64,000 nucleotides of DNA from Vibrio campbellii CAIM 519 = NBRC 15631 = ATCC 25920. Its GTDB lineage: Bacteria > Pseudomonadota > Gammaproteobacteria > Enterobacterales > Vibrionaceae. Under the pieces are notes generated by a model that searched no databases, was not told the origin of the DNA, and saw only the letters and a program-made list of their open reading frames with translations. The stretch covers positions 1,364,001 through 1,428,000 of the forward strand of contig NZ_CP015864.1 of the NCBI RefSeq assembly GCF_002163755.1, written 5' to 3'. Below are positions 34,995 to 43,892 of the stretch, in pieces (the first letter of the stretch is position 1; the number at the start of each line of letters is the position of its first letter). Both the position numbers and the translations under genes were made by a program.

Positions 34995-35545
34995 TTCTGA
35001 CTCCTTAAAGATTGTTCTAACTGGAGGGCTTTGCGTTCACACACTTTAACTAAGCGCGCATGCACAAACATGCCAGCAAGTGCTGCGACCATACCTGCCA
35101 TGGTTGGCAGCGTCGCAAGTGAAATACCAGAAGCCATCAATTTTGGATTGCTGCTACCTTGTGTGGCCATCACATCAAAAACCGTAATCATACCTGTTAC
35201 CGTTCCTAATAGACCTAGCATTGGACAAATGGCCACAAGGACTTTAATCGTTGATAGGTTTTGACGCAGTTCAATGTGCGCTTTGGCAATCCATCCTTCG
35301 CGGATTTGATGCGCGTACCAAGAGTGATGATCGGCTCTTGCTGACCACTGCGCACAAAGCTGTTTCTTCACCTTTGGAAATTCCGTTGTTAGGTAAAGTA
35401 CACGCTCCATAACCAGTAACCAGCACACCGCAACAACGGCTGCCAACCACCATAGGATTTGGCCACCTTGCTGCATAAAACGCATCAAGGTTGAGGCCCA
35501 ATCCTCACTGATCAAACCCAATGTGTTGAGTAGGATCTGCTCCAT
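34991..35545 (-). CDS. exbB: Biopolymer transport protein ExbB (ExbB2 type)
   Basis: 184-residue MotA/TolQ/ExbB proton-channel protein. The conserved pore segment ICPMLGLLGTVTGMITVFDVMA and following GISLATLPTMAGMVAAL helix are present. Shorter than ExbB1, as usual for the second Vibrio system. It shares one base with the ttpC gene before it. Confidence 0.92.
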   Translation of the reverse strand: MEQILLNTLGLISEDWASTLMRFMQQGGQILWWLAAVVAVCWLLVMERVLYLTTEFPKVKKQLCAQWSARADHHSWYAHQIREGWIAKAHIELRQNLSTIKVLVAICPMLGLLGTVTGMITVFDVMATQGSSNPKLMASGISLATLPTMAGMVAALAGMFVHARLVKVCERKALQLEQSLRSQK

Positions 35546-36912
35546 TACGCTGCGTTCTCCGCTACAGTATTCGGTGCTTTTTGACCTTTTGGCATATCAC
35601 GCTCAGCTTGTTCTGCCACAAGGCCAATACCTTGCTTCTCAAGGATATTGCGAATGTTCTCAGCTTGAGAGCTCAATACGTTATGAGCAAGAAGCAATGG
35701 CATTGCCGCAACAAGACCAAGTACAGTGGTAACAAGTGCCATTGAGATACCGCCAGCCATGACTTTTGGATCGCCATTACCAAACTGAGTGATCACTTGG
35801 AACGTTTCGATCATGCCTGTTACTGTACCCAGTAGACCTAGCATCGGTGCCAGTGCTGCAAGCAACTTCAGCATCGACAAACCTTTTTCTAGGTGAGTCT
35901 GCTCATCCACTACCGCTTCCAACAGACGAAGCTCTAACGCTTCAACGCTGCGATGTTTGTCTCTTTGGTAAACCGCTAAGATACGACCTAGTGGGTTATC
36001 TTCTGGTTGAGCTGGGTTCTTAAGCTGTTTGGCGATTTTCTGACGAGCAATCATAAGTGACACACCACGAACCAACGCGATGATCAAACCAATCGCTAAC
36101 AAGCCAAGAATGATCTTACCAACCACACCACCTGCGTTCAGGCGATCAGCCATTGTTGGTGAGTTTGCTAATTGCTCAAGCAGAATGCCACGAGATGGGT
36201 CAATCACTACGGCATCGATTTCACCAGCCTTTACGCTGCTTGCCGTTGGGCCATTTTCTGGTTGGCGCAGGTAATTAATCGCATCACCGCGCTGCCCATT
36301 CCACTTCACGTAACCAGCGTCGTCCAACAGTACCATTGAGCCAAGGCGGACACCATCAACCGTTTGCTCACGACCTTCACCATCGAGCAATGAGAATGAC
36401 ACGTTTGCCAGCTCACCACTTGCTTTAACTTGCTCTTCCATGCTGCGCCACATCGCTTCAAGCTGCGGCAATGTTGGTAGTGATTTAGCGGCAACGATAT
36501 CATCGATATTTTGCTGGTATGAGTTTGCGTCTACACCAGTAACAGAATGCTTAAGTTCTGCTTCCAGCTCTTTTGCGTTTTGACGAACAACGCCAAACAA
36601 CTCACCTAAGCTGCCAGTTTCAAGGCGTAGTTTTTCTTCTAGCTGAGCCAGTTCAGCTTCATTTTCACTGAATGTCACACCGAGGGTGTCAGCTTCTGCT
36701 TGCAGCGCTGCTCGCTCTGCCACAAGCTTGTTTTTCATTGCTTGCAGCTCTTGTTGGGTTTGCTTAAAGCCAGACTCACGAGCCACATTGTGTGACTGCT
36801 GTTGGCGATTTTCTTGTTGTGCTTTTTGCAGTAATGTGTCGCTTGCAAATGTGGTGTGCGATAGAAGCGCAGTACTCGAAATCAATGCGACTGATAGCCA
36901 TTTCTTCATCAT
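35545..36912 (-). CDS. ttpC: TtpC-like MotA/TolQ/ExbB protein of the TonB2 system
   Basis: 455 residues. A signal peptide is followed by a long periplasmic coiled-coil region (about 25-240) and then a C-terminal ExbB-like module with three helices, including LAPMLGLLGTVTGMIETFQVIT and GISMALVTTVLGLVAAMPLLL. This fusion is the hallmark of TtpC, shown in V. anguillarum and other vibrios to be needed for TonB2-driven but not TonB1-driven uptake. It lies between the DUF3450 gene and exbB. Confidence 0.92.
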   Translation of the reverse strand: MMKKWLSVALISSTALLSHTTFASDTLLQKAQQENRQQQSHNVARESGFKQTQQELQAMKNKLVAERAALQAEADTLGVTFSENEAELAQLEEKLRLETGSLGELFGVVRQNAKELEAELKHSVTGVDANSYQQNIDDIVAAKSLPTLPQLEAMWRSMEEQVKASGELANVSFSLLDGEGREQTVDGVRLGSMVLLDDAGYVKWNGQRGDAINYLRQPENGPTASSVKAGEIDAVVIDPSRGILLEQLANSPTMADRLNAGGVVGKIILGLLAIGLIIALVRGVSLMIARQKIAKQLKNPAQPEDNPLGRILAVYQRDKHRSVEALELRLLEAVVDEQTHLEKGLSMLKLLAALAPMLGLLGTVTGMIETFQVITQFGNGDPKVMAGGISMALVTTVLGLVAAMPLLLAHNVLSSQAENIRNILEKQGIGLVAEQAERDMPKGQKAPNTVAENAA

Positions 36913-37704
36913 TTATTTGCCCTCCGCAACGTTTAGAGACACAGGCAAAGTAAGCATGCTCGGTGCTATCTGTTTGTTCGCCATAGCAAATGCGTTATCG
37001 AGTTCTGCTTTCTGTTCCGTTCCAACGGCTTGCCATGCTTTTTGTTGCTGAGACCAACTCCAGAAATGCTCACCAGACAGGCTACGCGCAATAAGTGACA
37101 CTCGGCCTAAGTAGAGAATATCGGCTTCCACTTGGTCGTCGCTGTCCAGAGCGATCTTACCTTGGTAAACGCCAATCTTAGTGCCATAGTCCATTTCAAT
37201 TTGGTACGCTTCTAGTATTCGACGGAATTTTTCAGCATCCGCGACGTCAGCTCGGGTCATCATGGCATCAAGTTTTTCAATGCGCTCTTCACGCTGTGCT
37301 TTGCGGATAGGTTTATCATTTGCCACAATCGTTTTAAGGCCATCAAGCATGTGATACATCAAAGGCACTACGCCTTGACGAGTCTGAGCGATCTGCTCAA
37401 TTTGCTCATTCAAGCTTGCCACTTCCGCGTTTTGACTATCAACAAGGTTTGAAAGGTGGTCGCGATAAATCTTCAAGTTGCTGACTTCTTCATTCAACTG
37501 TTCAATTTCAGCTTCTAGTGACAAAGACTTCTCAGCACTTGCATCGATACGCTTCTGGCTCACTGCAGACGCTTGGTTAGTTTTACTCTGCACTGCTTGA
37601 GCATCGTTAAGATTTTCCGCTTGAACGGGAATCAAAACCGATGAGATCAACAGAGCGATACTTGATTTCATTAGATTCATACGAGTTATATTTCTGTTTT
37701 CCAA
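36913..37704 (-). CDS. DUF3450 periplasmic coiled-coil protein
   Basis: 263 residues with a signal peptide and a long coiled coil (about 45-110: SLEAEIEQLNEEVSNLKIYRDHLSNLVDSQNAEV) followed by the DUF3450 core (VPLMYHMLDGLKTIV, then YGTKIGVYQGKIAL). DUF3450 genes stand at the head of TonB2 clusters. A role with TtpC in spanning the periplasm is inferred from co-occurrence. It ends directly before ttpC. Confidence 0.87.
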   Translation of the reverse strand: MENRNITRMNLMKSSIALLISSVLIPVQAENLNDAQAVQSKTNQASAVSQKRIDASAEKSLSLEAEIEQLNEEVSNLKIYRDHLSNLVDSQNAEVASLNEQIEQIAQTRQGVVPLMYHMLDGLKTIVANDKPIRKAQREERIEKLDAMMTRADVADAEKFRRILEAYQIEMDYGTKIGVYQGKIALDSDDQVEADILYLGRVSLIARSLSGEHFWSWSQQQKAWQAVGTEQKAELDNAFAMANKQIAPSMLTLPVSLNVAEGK

Positions 37705-37705
37705 A

Positions 37706-37742
37706 AACGACTAAAGGGGAAGACCACTCTTCCCCTTTAAAA
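37706..37742 (-). terminator. Attenuator-like hairpin between receptor and TonB cluster
   Basis: AAAGGGGAAGA / TCTTCCCCTTT eleven-base stem with a four-base loop in the 50-base gap. The following bases have only a weak T tract, so it may partly terminate and make the receptor more abundant than the TonB complex. Confidence 0.55.
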
Positions 37743-37754
37743 ATCAGATTGTTA

Positions 37755-39845
37755 TCAGTACTTGAACTGGATAGTCGCCATGTAGTTTCGGCCTTCGCCA
37801 ATCACTACGCCACTCGCTCCATCTTGCTTACTGTTGGTGCTACCGCCACCTGCTAGGTAATCAGTATCAAACAGGTTCTCAACATTGAATCGAGTTACGA
37901 TATCCAAGTTCTCATCATACTTGTGTGTGTACGACACGCCCATATCAATACGTGTATACCCATCTTTCTTAAATGTGTTCGCCGCGTCACCGTAGCGCTC
38001 ACCTTCATAAATCAAACCTAGGTTAACGTTGGTGTTGTTCTGAACTTTGTAGCTAGACCAAACACTTGCTGAAAACTCAGGAACGTCTGCCGGACGGTTG
38101 CCTTTGTAATCTGCACTTTCAGTGATTTCAGCATCTAGGTACATTGCAGAAGCTGTTAGTGAAAGCTCTTCGGTTACAAAGCCCTGCGCTAGGATTTCTG
38201 CACCACGGTGCACTTGTTCGCCATCTTGCGTCTTCTTGTACATCACGTCGCCGCCAGCATTAACACCGTCTTCTACATCTAGCGCGATGTTTTCAAGGGT
38301 GATATCGAATAGCGCACCCGTAACGTATAGACGCTCATCAAATAGCTCCCACTTGGTACCAACTTCATACGAGATACCACGTTCTGCATCTAGCTCTTCA
38401 CCATCGTTAGTGTAGTCCGTGCTATTTACTGTACCTTGAGGCATAAAGCTCTCAGAGTATTGAACGTAAATCGAGCCGTTACTTGCTGGGTGGAAAATTA
38501 CACCTAGCTTCGGTGAGACCTGACTTTCTGTCAGTTCATCACTGCGTTTCTCATCATAACGAACACCAGCAAGTACCTGCCAGTAATCGTTAATTGTCAT
38601 CATGTTTTGCCCGTAAATACCCCAAGTGTCGTATTCACTAGTCGGCCATTTTTTAGAGCTCGTTGGCTGAGGCCTCGCGACCGTTTCACCCGCAGGAACA
38701 TACTCACCGTCATGGAAAGCCATAAAACGGTCGTAACTGTAATCTAGGTAGTTTGCGCCGACTAAGAAGGTGTTGTCTGTACCAAACAAAGAGAAATCTG
38801 TTGTCACATCTACGTAAGCAGTATCAAATACCCAGTGGTCTGAACGCTCGTTACCCTTGTGCTTGATCGTTCCGTCTTCTTCGTACATATCGAATTTCGG
38901 GTAAGATTCCACATCAAAGCGCTTAAAGTCTTGACGGTTATAGCCAGCTTTCACATTTACGCTATCTGTCACTTGTGCATTGATATCGATGCCGTAGTTT
39001 TCTACATCGTTGTCAATGTTTGACCATTGCGCGTCCCAGATGTACTTGTCACCACGGACTGGTTTACCGTCCACAATGTAGGCACCTGAATCAACACTAC
39101 CGTCATCTTTAGTACGGTCGTAGTGAGCCGACACCATAATATCTTCCGTAATGTCATATTCCACAACCAGACCACCTACTACGCGGTCAGTCTGTGGCTC
39201 AGTGCCATCACCGTATTCACGCCATGAGCCATAGCTCTCTTTGGCAAGAATCGCTCGCGCACGCAGCGTTTCTTCTTCATTCAGGGCACCACTCACATCT
39301 AATACTGTGCGTGAGTGATCATTTGAACCAATATCTTGGCTCAAGCTTGCTTGTGTTTCTGTTGTTGGCTTCTTCGAAACCATGTTCACAAGGCCACCCG
39401 GCTCAGACTTACCGTAAAGTAGGCCTGAAGGTCCTTTAAGAACTTCAACTCGCTCTAAAAGCTCAATTGGTTGACGGTAGTGAGACCAGTGCTGACGTCC
39501 ATCACGTAGGAAGCCATCCGAGCTGCTTAGTTCAAAACCACGTAGTGAGAAACGCTCACGGTTACGGCTAGTACCACCTGCGCTAACACTTGCGTCATTT
39601 TGTAGAACCTCACCTAGTGTACTTGCACGCTGCTCATCGATGACTGCTTCATCGATCACAGCAACCTGCCCTGGAGTTTCCAGCTGCGTCATTTCCATAC
39701 GCATTGCTGTGCTGTTGGTATCCGCTTTGTAACCAAACTCACGGCCTTCTACTACTAGGTGTTCATCTGTTGTTTGAACTTCTGCCACTGCAGGCGCTGC
39801 TAGCACCGCACCGATCACTAATGCCAATTGGCTCTTAGTAAACAT
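37755..39845 (-). CDS. TonB-dependent siderophore receptor
   Basis: 696-residue outer-membrane receptor. A signal peptide (MFTKSQLALVIGAVLAAPAVA) precedes a TonB box-like EHLVVEG, the plug domain (about 55-160; includes SLRGFELSSSDGFLRDGRQ and LERVEVLKGPSGLLYGKSEPGGLVN, typical of siderophore receptors of the FhuA/FpvA group), and a 22-strand barrel ending in ATIQFKY. The ligand is probably a hydroxamate or mixed siderophore, but sequence alone cannot say. A Fur-like box is upstream, the TonB2 cluster follows and a two-component system lies behind it. Confidence 0.9.
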   Translation of the reverse strand: MFTKSQLALVIGAVLAAPAVAEVQTTDEHLVVEGREFGYKADTNSTAMRMEMTQLETPGQVAVIDEAVIDEQRASTLGEVLQNDASVSAGGTSRNRERFSLRGFELSSSDGFLRDGRQHWSHYRQPIELLERVEVLKGPSGLLYGKSEPGGLVNMVSKKPTTETQASLSQDIGSNDHSRTVLDVSGALNEEETLRARAILAKESYGSWREYGDGTEPQTDRVVGGLVVEYDITEDIMVSAHYDRTKDDGSVDSGAYIVDGKPVRGDKYIWDAQWSNIDNDVENYGIDINAQVTDSVNVKAGYNRQDFKRFDVESYPKFDMYEEDGTIKHKGNERSDHWVFDTAYVDVTTDFSLFGTDNTFLVGANYLDYSYDRFMAFHDGEYVPAGETVARPQPTSSKKWPTSEYDTWGIYGQNMMTINDYWQVLAGVRYDEKRSDELTESQVSPKLGVIFHPASNGSIYVQYSESFMPQGTVNSTDYTNDGEELDAERGISYEVGTKWELFDERLYVTGALFDITLENIALDVEDGVNAGGDVMYKKTQDGEQVHRGAEILAQGFVTEELSLTASAMYLDAEITESADYKGNRPADVPEFSASVWSSYKVQNNTNVNLGLIYEGERYGDAANTFKKDGYTRIDMGVSYTHKYDENLDIVTRFNVENLFDTDYLAGGGSTNSKQDGASGVVIGEGRNYMATIQFKY

Positions 39846-39921
39846 ATCCTTTCACTCCGACTATTTTCGGGTCGCACACTCTATGATGTGATTCCCTTGT
39901 ATTTATTTCGGCAGTGAATAT

Positions 39922-39946
39922 AAATAACAACTATTCCCATTTGCAT
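39922..39946 (-). promoter_or_regulatory. Fur-like box of the siderophore receptor gene
   Basis: AAATAACAACTATTCCCATT (read on the plus strand), with the repeated AAT-N-ATT character of Fur sites, about 75 bases before the receptor start. Confidence 0.65.
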
Positions 39947-40051
39947 TGAATTTACATTCTTTGCATTCGTAAAGATTTGTAAAGGGGCTGTGTTCAATTT
40001 GATTCATCAACTAGATGCAAGTCACATTATTACCCGTGAGCGTGAGTTCGC

Positions 40052-41425
40052 TTACTGCCGAAACAGCAAAGTAACGGCAAGTCCACCTTCAGCTCGATTT
40101 AATGCGATAGCCTTGCCCCCCATCATTCTCATCGACTCTTTAACTATCGCTAGCCCTAGACCATAGCCCCCTAACTTCTTGTCGCGAGAGGCATCTAAGC
40201 GAGTGAATGGGTCGTATATATCTGACAACTTATTCTGTGGAATTCCCGGACCGTTGTCAGAAATCGTTACCGCCAAGTAACTCTGTGTATCAGAAGCTTT
40301 ATTCGATAAGCGAACATCTATTTGAGCAGAGTCTCCTGCATACTTAATCGCATTACCAATCAGATTGTTTAAGCATCGCACCACTAAAGTGTCATCACAT
40401 TGAGCCTTAACTCTTGTCGCATCTGAGACAAATGAAAGGCTTTGGCTAGCTTTTAAATCTATCTTGCATCGTTCCACTTGAGGAGCCAGCAAGACCTCTA
40501 GATCACTGCGCTTTAGCTCTGTGTCGTAACGAGCATTCTCCAATCGGCTGAACTCCAGAATCTCGCCAATCAAGTGGTTAAGTTCATTGGCTTCTTCTTC
40601 CATACGATTCACTAAGCTCTGTTCACCATCACCGACACGCTTTCGCAATAAATGCAGTACGAGATTTTGCCGAGCAAGAGGCGTACGCAATTCATGGGAA
40701 ACGTCACGAATTAACCGGCGCTGCTTCTCCGCCAATGAATGGATTTCTTTGGTCATGTGATCAAAATCTCGCGCGAGTTCATTAAACTCTCGCGTATTCG
40801 ATTTCAACTCGTCTACCACACTGACATTGAAGTCACCATTAGAAAGCTTCTTGCTAGCCTCCCTCAATCGGTCCAAAGGCTGCTGTAGATTACGCGCCAT
40901 CAGCAATGAGAACAGTGCCAATATCACTCCAGCAATCACAACCTTTAGAATAGAAAAATAAAGAATGAAATCATGTGCCGGATGTAATCGGTGCGGCAAT
41001 TGGATCATCAAGCTGTTATTGCCAACCAAAGGGATGCTGAATATCGGACGACTTACTCGACCTTCCAATTGTTCGTCCAAACGTCTCTTGAACTTCAACT
41101 TAAATTCAAAATGCGGGTGCATCAGACGGTGTGTAAGTGGGTGCTGATTTTTGTCGAGTACAAACAGGTAAAAGCGCTGCGCATTCGCCCAATCGGCCAG
41201 CTCATCCATATCACCTTCTTCGATTAACACGTTAGCTTGATGCGCTAAGTCCAACATTTCAGTCTTTACACTAGCAGGCACCTTTAGCATTGCTTTGACC
41301 AAGGCTTGTTCAGCAACCGCTTGAACGGCCAAGATACTAATAACGATAGCTGTCATGTAACTAAAAAGCTGAAATGCGAGGCTGTCTCTTCGTTTCAAAA
41401 AGTATGATGGACACACAAATCTCAT
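40052..41425 (-). CDS. Sensor histidine kinase (PfeS/CpxA-like)
   Basis: 457 residues. Helix 1 is at about 20-40, a periplasmic domain of ~120 residues follows, helix 2 is at about 158-180, then a HAMP linker. The HisKA box reads RRLIRDVSHELRTPLARQNL, with N box CLNNLIGNAIKYAG, G1 SDNGPGIP and G2 GGYGLGLAI. It overlaps the response regulator gene by one base. Its position just upstream of a siderophore receptor, on the same strand, matches pairs like PfeS/PfeR and PeuS/PeuR that sense a ferric siderophore; that job is inferred. Confidence 0.88.
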   Translation of the reverse strand: MRFVCPSYFLKRRDSLAFQLFSYMTAIVISILAVQAVAEQALVKAMLKVPASVKTEMLDLAHQANVLIEEGDMDELADWANAQRFYLFVLDKNQHPLTHRLMHPHFEFKLKFKRRLDEQLEGRVSRPIFSIPLVGNNSLMIQLPHRLHPAHDFILYFSILKVVIAGVILALFSLLMARNLQQPLDRLREASKKLSNGDFNVSVVDELKSNTREFNELARDFDHMTKEIHSLAEKQRRLIRDVSHELRTPLARQNLVLHLLRKRVGDGEQSLVNRMEEEANELNHLIGEILEFSRLENARYDTELKRSDLEVLLAPQVERCKIDLKASQSLSFVSDATRVKAQCDDTLVVRCLNNLIGNAIKYAGDSAQIDVRLSNKASDTQSYLAVTISDNGPGIPQNKLSDIYDPFTRLDASRDKKLGGYGLGLAIVKESMRMMGGKAIALNRAEGGLAVTLLFRQ

Positions 41426-42096
41426 TAGCCAGTCACAACCTCTAAGTAGCTATAACCTTTACCACGAAACGTTTTGATGTGCTGTTTGGATAAACCCGCT
41501 TCAACCAATTTGCGTCGAATGTTACTGATGTGCATATCTAGATTGCGATCAAAAGGACTGAGCTCTTTCTTCAAAACTTGGGTCTGTAGTTCAGCTTTAG
41601 AGATCACAACACCTTGGTTTTTCACTAGGTAACTCAACAGCTCAGCTTCCGTTCCAGTTAAAGGTATACTGTCTAACTGATCACTAATGCTTTGTACGGT
41701 AGAACACATAGCCTGTCTCTGGCGCTCCAAACCAACTCGGCGAAGAGTGGCCTTGATTCTCATCAGGAGTTCCGAGACGTTAAATGGTTTACCTATGTAC
41801 TGATCTGCACCGGCTTGATAACCATCTAACATCGAGTTCTCATCATTTAAGGCTGTGAGCATCAAAATGGGGGTAGCAAAGCGTTGGCAGATGCGACGCG
41901 CGACTTGCATACCGTTTAGATTCGGTAGCATTACATCGAGAAGAACGAGATCGACTGGCGTTTTTTCCATGTACTGCAGCGCACTTTCACCACAGTGTAC
42001 CGATGAGACAGTGTAGCCTTCTTCTTGCAGCACAGTTTCTAACAATCCGCACAACGGAACGTCATCATCAACGATCAAAACTCGAGACATTATCAA
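41425..42096 (-). CDS. OmpR-family response regulator (PfeR-like)
   Basis: 223 residues: receiver domain with DDD at about 10-12, phospho-acceptor Asp in LVLLDVMLPN, Lys in GKPF, then an OmpR winged helix (LTGTEAELLSYLVKNQG, SPFDRNLDMHISNIRRKL and RGKGYSYL). It is the first gene of a two-gene unit with the kinase, coupled by a one-base overlap. A Fur-like AT-rich site lies just upstream. Likely target: the nearby siderophore receptor gene. Confidence 0.9.
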   Translation of the reverse strand: MIMSRVLIVDDDVPLCGLLETVLQEEGYTVSSVHCGESALQYMEKTPVDLVLLDVMLPNLNGMQVARRICQRFATPILMLTALNDENSMLDGYQAGADQYIGKPFNVSELLMRIKATLRRVGLERQRQAMCSTVQSISDQLDSIPLTGTEAELLSYLVKNQGVVISKAELQTQVLKKELSPFDRNLDMHISNIRRKLVEAGLSKQHIKTFRGKGYSYLEVVTG

Positions 42097-42110
42097 TCAC
42101 CACATAAATA

Positions 42111-42130
42111 AAAATCATTATTATTCTATT
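42111..42130 (-). promoter_or_regulatory. Possible Fur box upstream of the two-component genes
   Basis: AATCATTATTATTCTATT has the AT-rich hexamer repeats of Fur sites but is imperfect. It is 15 bases before the regulator start. Confidence 0.35.
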
Positions 42131-42497
42131 ACTCAATTACAAATTAAACAACCATAGTTCTTATGGTTTTTACTTCGATGAGTGCCACGATAACACCGCG
42201 TATCAGCAAGTTTCTCAGTATCCTATTCGTCCTACATAACGCTTTGAAAAGTCGCACGTTAAACCCATTACTTTGATAGTACTTTCAGAAACTTAAGTAA
42301 CGCATAGTACGCTTACAGCAATCTCATGAACGGCACCTTGTCCTCAACCAACAACTCCATAACTTACTTGTGTGATCGCCTTGATTAACTAATCGGTATC
42401 AAGACGAACCAATAAAATTCCTCATACATTTGAACACTTTGATCAGCCGTAAAAAGGAGTACAATTCTCTGCAATTTCTTATTGAGAATAGACGTAT
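42131..42497. other. Gene-free region between the two-component genes and ugpQ
   Basis: About 370 bases. I see no ORF with a ribosome site and no strong hairpin; a TACAAT at about 42459 could be the -10 of the glycerophosphodiesterase gene. Confidence 0.4.
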
Positions 42498-43208
42498 ATG
42501 AAAACGCTACTGATAGGTCACCGAGGTGTGGCAGGTAAATACCCGGAAAACACAAAAGTCAGCGTTCAAGCTGCTATTGATATGGGACTGACTTGGGTTG
42601 AAATTGACGTGCAACCAACCAAAGACAACGTACTAGTAGTTTGCCACGATCATACCGTGAACCGTTGCAGTAACGGCAAAGGTCGTATTGATCAAATGAC
42701 CCTTGCTGAGCTCAAGGCGTTAGATTTTGGTCGTTGGTTTAGCAATGAATTTGCCAACGAATCCATCATGACTCTAACAGAGCTACTAGAACTCGCCGCG
42801 GCAAATGACCTAAACCTGAATATCGAAGTGAAAGTCGATCATCATTCAGCGGAAGATGTTGCCAAGATGGTCACTCATACTCTACTAGAAGGCCCATTAG
42901 CTAAAGAGCACATCCTTTTATCGAGCTTTAGTCACGAGGTTATCAGGGCACTACACAAGCACTGTGAAGGCTATAGGCTAGGTGTTTTGAGCGAGTTTTT
43001 TACTCGTAAGAACCGATTATTATTGGAAGAAGTTAATGCTTACAGCTGTAACCTCAATATTAACTGGGTGCGTTCTCGTCAAATCAAGAAGCTGCAACAA
43101 GCGGGTTATAAGGTGATGTGTTATACCGTGAACAACCCCAACAAGCTAAAACACCTACCTGCATTGGATGGTATCTTTAGTGATCACCCAAGCCGTTTTA
43201 TGCCTTAA
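42498..43208 (+). CDS. ugpQ: Glycerophosphodiester phosphodiesterase
   Basis: 236-residue cytoplasmic GDPD-family enzyme that splits glycerophosphodiesters to glycerol 3-phosphate and an alcohol. Catalytic residues are in GHRGVAGKYPENT (His, Arg and Glu), WVEIDVQPTKDN (Glu and Asp) and VVCHDHTVNR (second His). No signal peptide, so it resembles UgpQ rather than periplasmic GlpQ. It is convergent with the L,D-transpeptidase gene with only 25 bases between. Confidence 0.88.
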   Translation: MKTLLIGHRGVAGKYPENTKVSVQAAIDMGLTWVEIDVQPTKDNVLVVCHDHTVNRCSNGKGRIDQMTLAELKALDFGRWFSNEFANESIMTLTELLELAAANDLNLNIEVKVDHHSAEDVAKMVTHTLLEGPLAKEHILLSSFSHEVIRALHKHCEGYRLGVLSEFFTRKNRLLLEEVNAYSCNLNINWVRSRQIKKLQQAGYKVMCYTVNNPNKLKHLPALDGIFSDHPSRFMP

Positions 43209-43233
43209 AAATAAACTCGGAAATGGAGCTCCA

Positions 43234-43716
43234 CTACCACTCGATATTAATCGGAGTTCCCATTTTGACGAGCCTGATAAATTCATCCATCTCTTCATTG
43301 GTAATGGCGATACAACCATTGGTCCAGTCAAAGCTCTGAATAAACTGTGGAGCTTGAGCCTCTCCATTTTTTAGGCCGTGAATTTTAATCGCACCACCAG
43401 GAGAAACTCCTCTTCGATGCGCCTCCAAACGATCAATTGCATCTGGGTAACTGATATGAACGGAGCGATAGAAAGCGGAGTCGTTAATCACGTAAACTAG
43501 CGTGTAATCTCCTTCCGGCGTTCTATTGTCACCCTCTTCTTGCTTGTGTCCTTTCGGATTAGCCCCTAACGCAATCCGATATTCTTTAACCACTTCGCCA
43601 TTGTCCATCAGATACATTCTGCGTTTTGACTTATCAACTTTGACCAAGTCGACCGCAGCCTGAGCACCGGACACAAACGTACAACACAAGATTAAAGACA
43701 ACCATTTTACTGACAT
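43234..43716 (-). CDS. L,D-transpeptidase family protein (YkuD domain)
   Basis: 160 residues from the ATG at 43716, where the signal peptide MSVKWLSLILCCTFVSGAQA starts; the extension to 43740 looks unlike a signal. The YkuD domain fills the mature protein: VDLVKVDKSKRRMYL, the conserved His in IKIHGL and the catalytic Cys in DWTNGCIAITNEEM. It lacks LysM or extra domains, so it is a minimal enzyme, either cross-linking peptidoglycan or attaching lipoprotein, or releasing it. Which of these cannot be told. Confidence 0.87.
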   Translation of the reverse strand: MSVKWLSLILCCTFVSGAQAAVDLVKVDKSKRRMYLMDNGEVVKEYRIALGANPKGHKQEEGDNRTPEGDYTLVYVINDSAFYRSVHISYPDAIDRLEAHRRGVSPGGAIKIHGLKNGEAQAPQFIQSFDWTNGCIAITNEEMDEFIRLVKMGTPINIEW

Positions 43717-43892
43717 CGCCAGAACGCCTAACTCACCCACTCATAGGGAAAACAAAAAAGAGAACCCATGCTAGTCAGGTGGTGATTCTAAAGCAAACTG
43801 AATGTGTGCAAATTTCGCTATTCTTCGTAACGAACTTGGATTACTTTATAAGGATATTGCTTTATAAATCCAGCAAAAATAGAGAGGGTATT

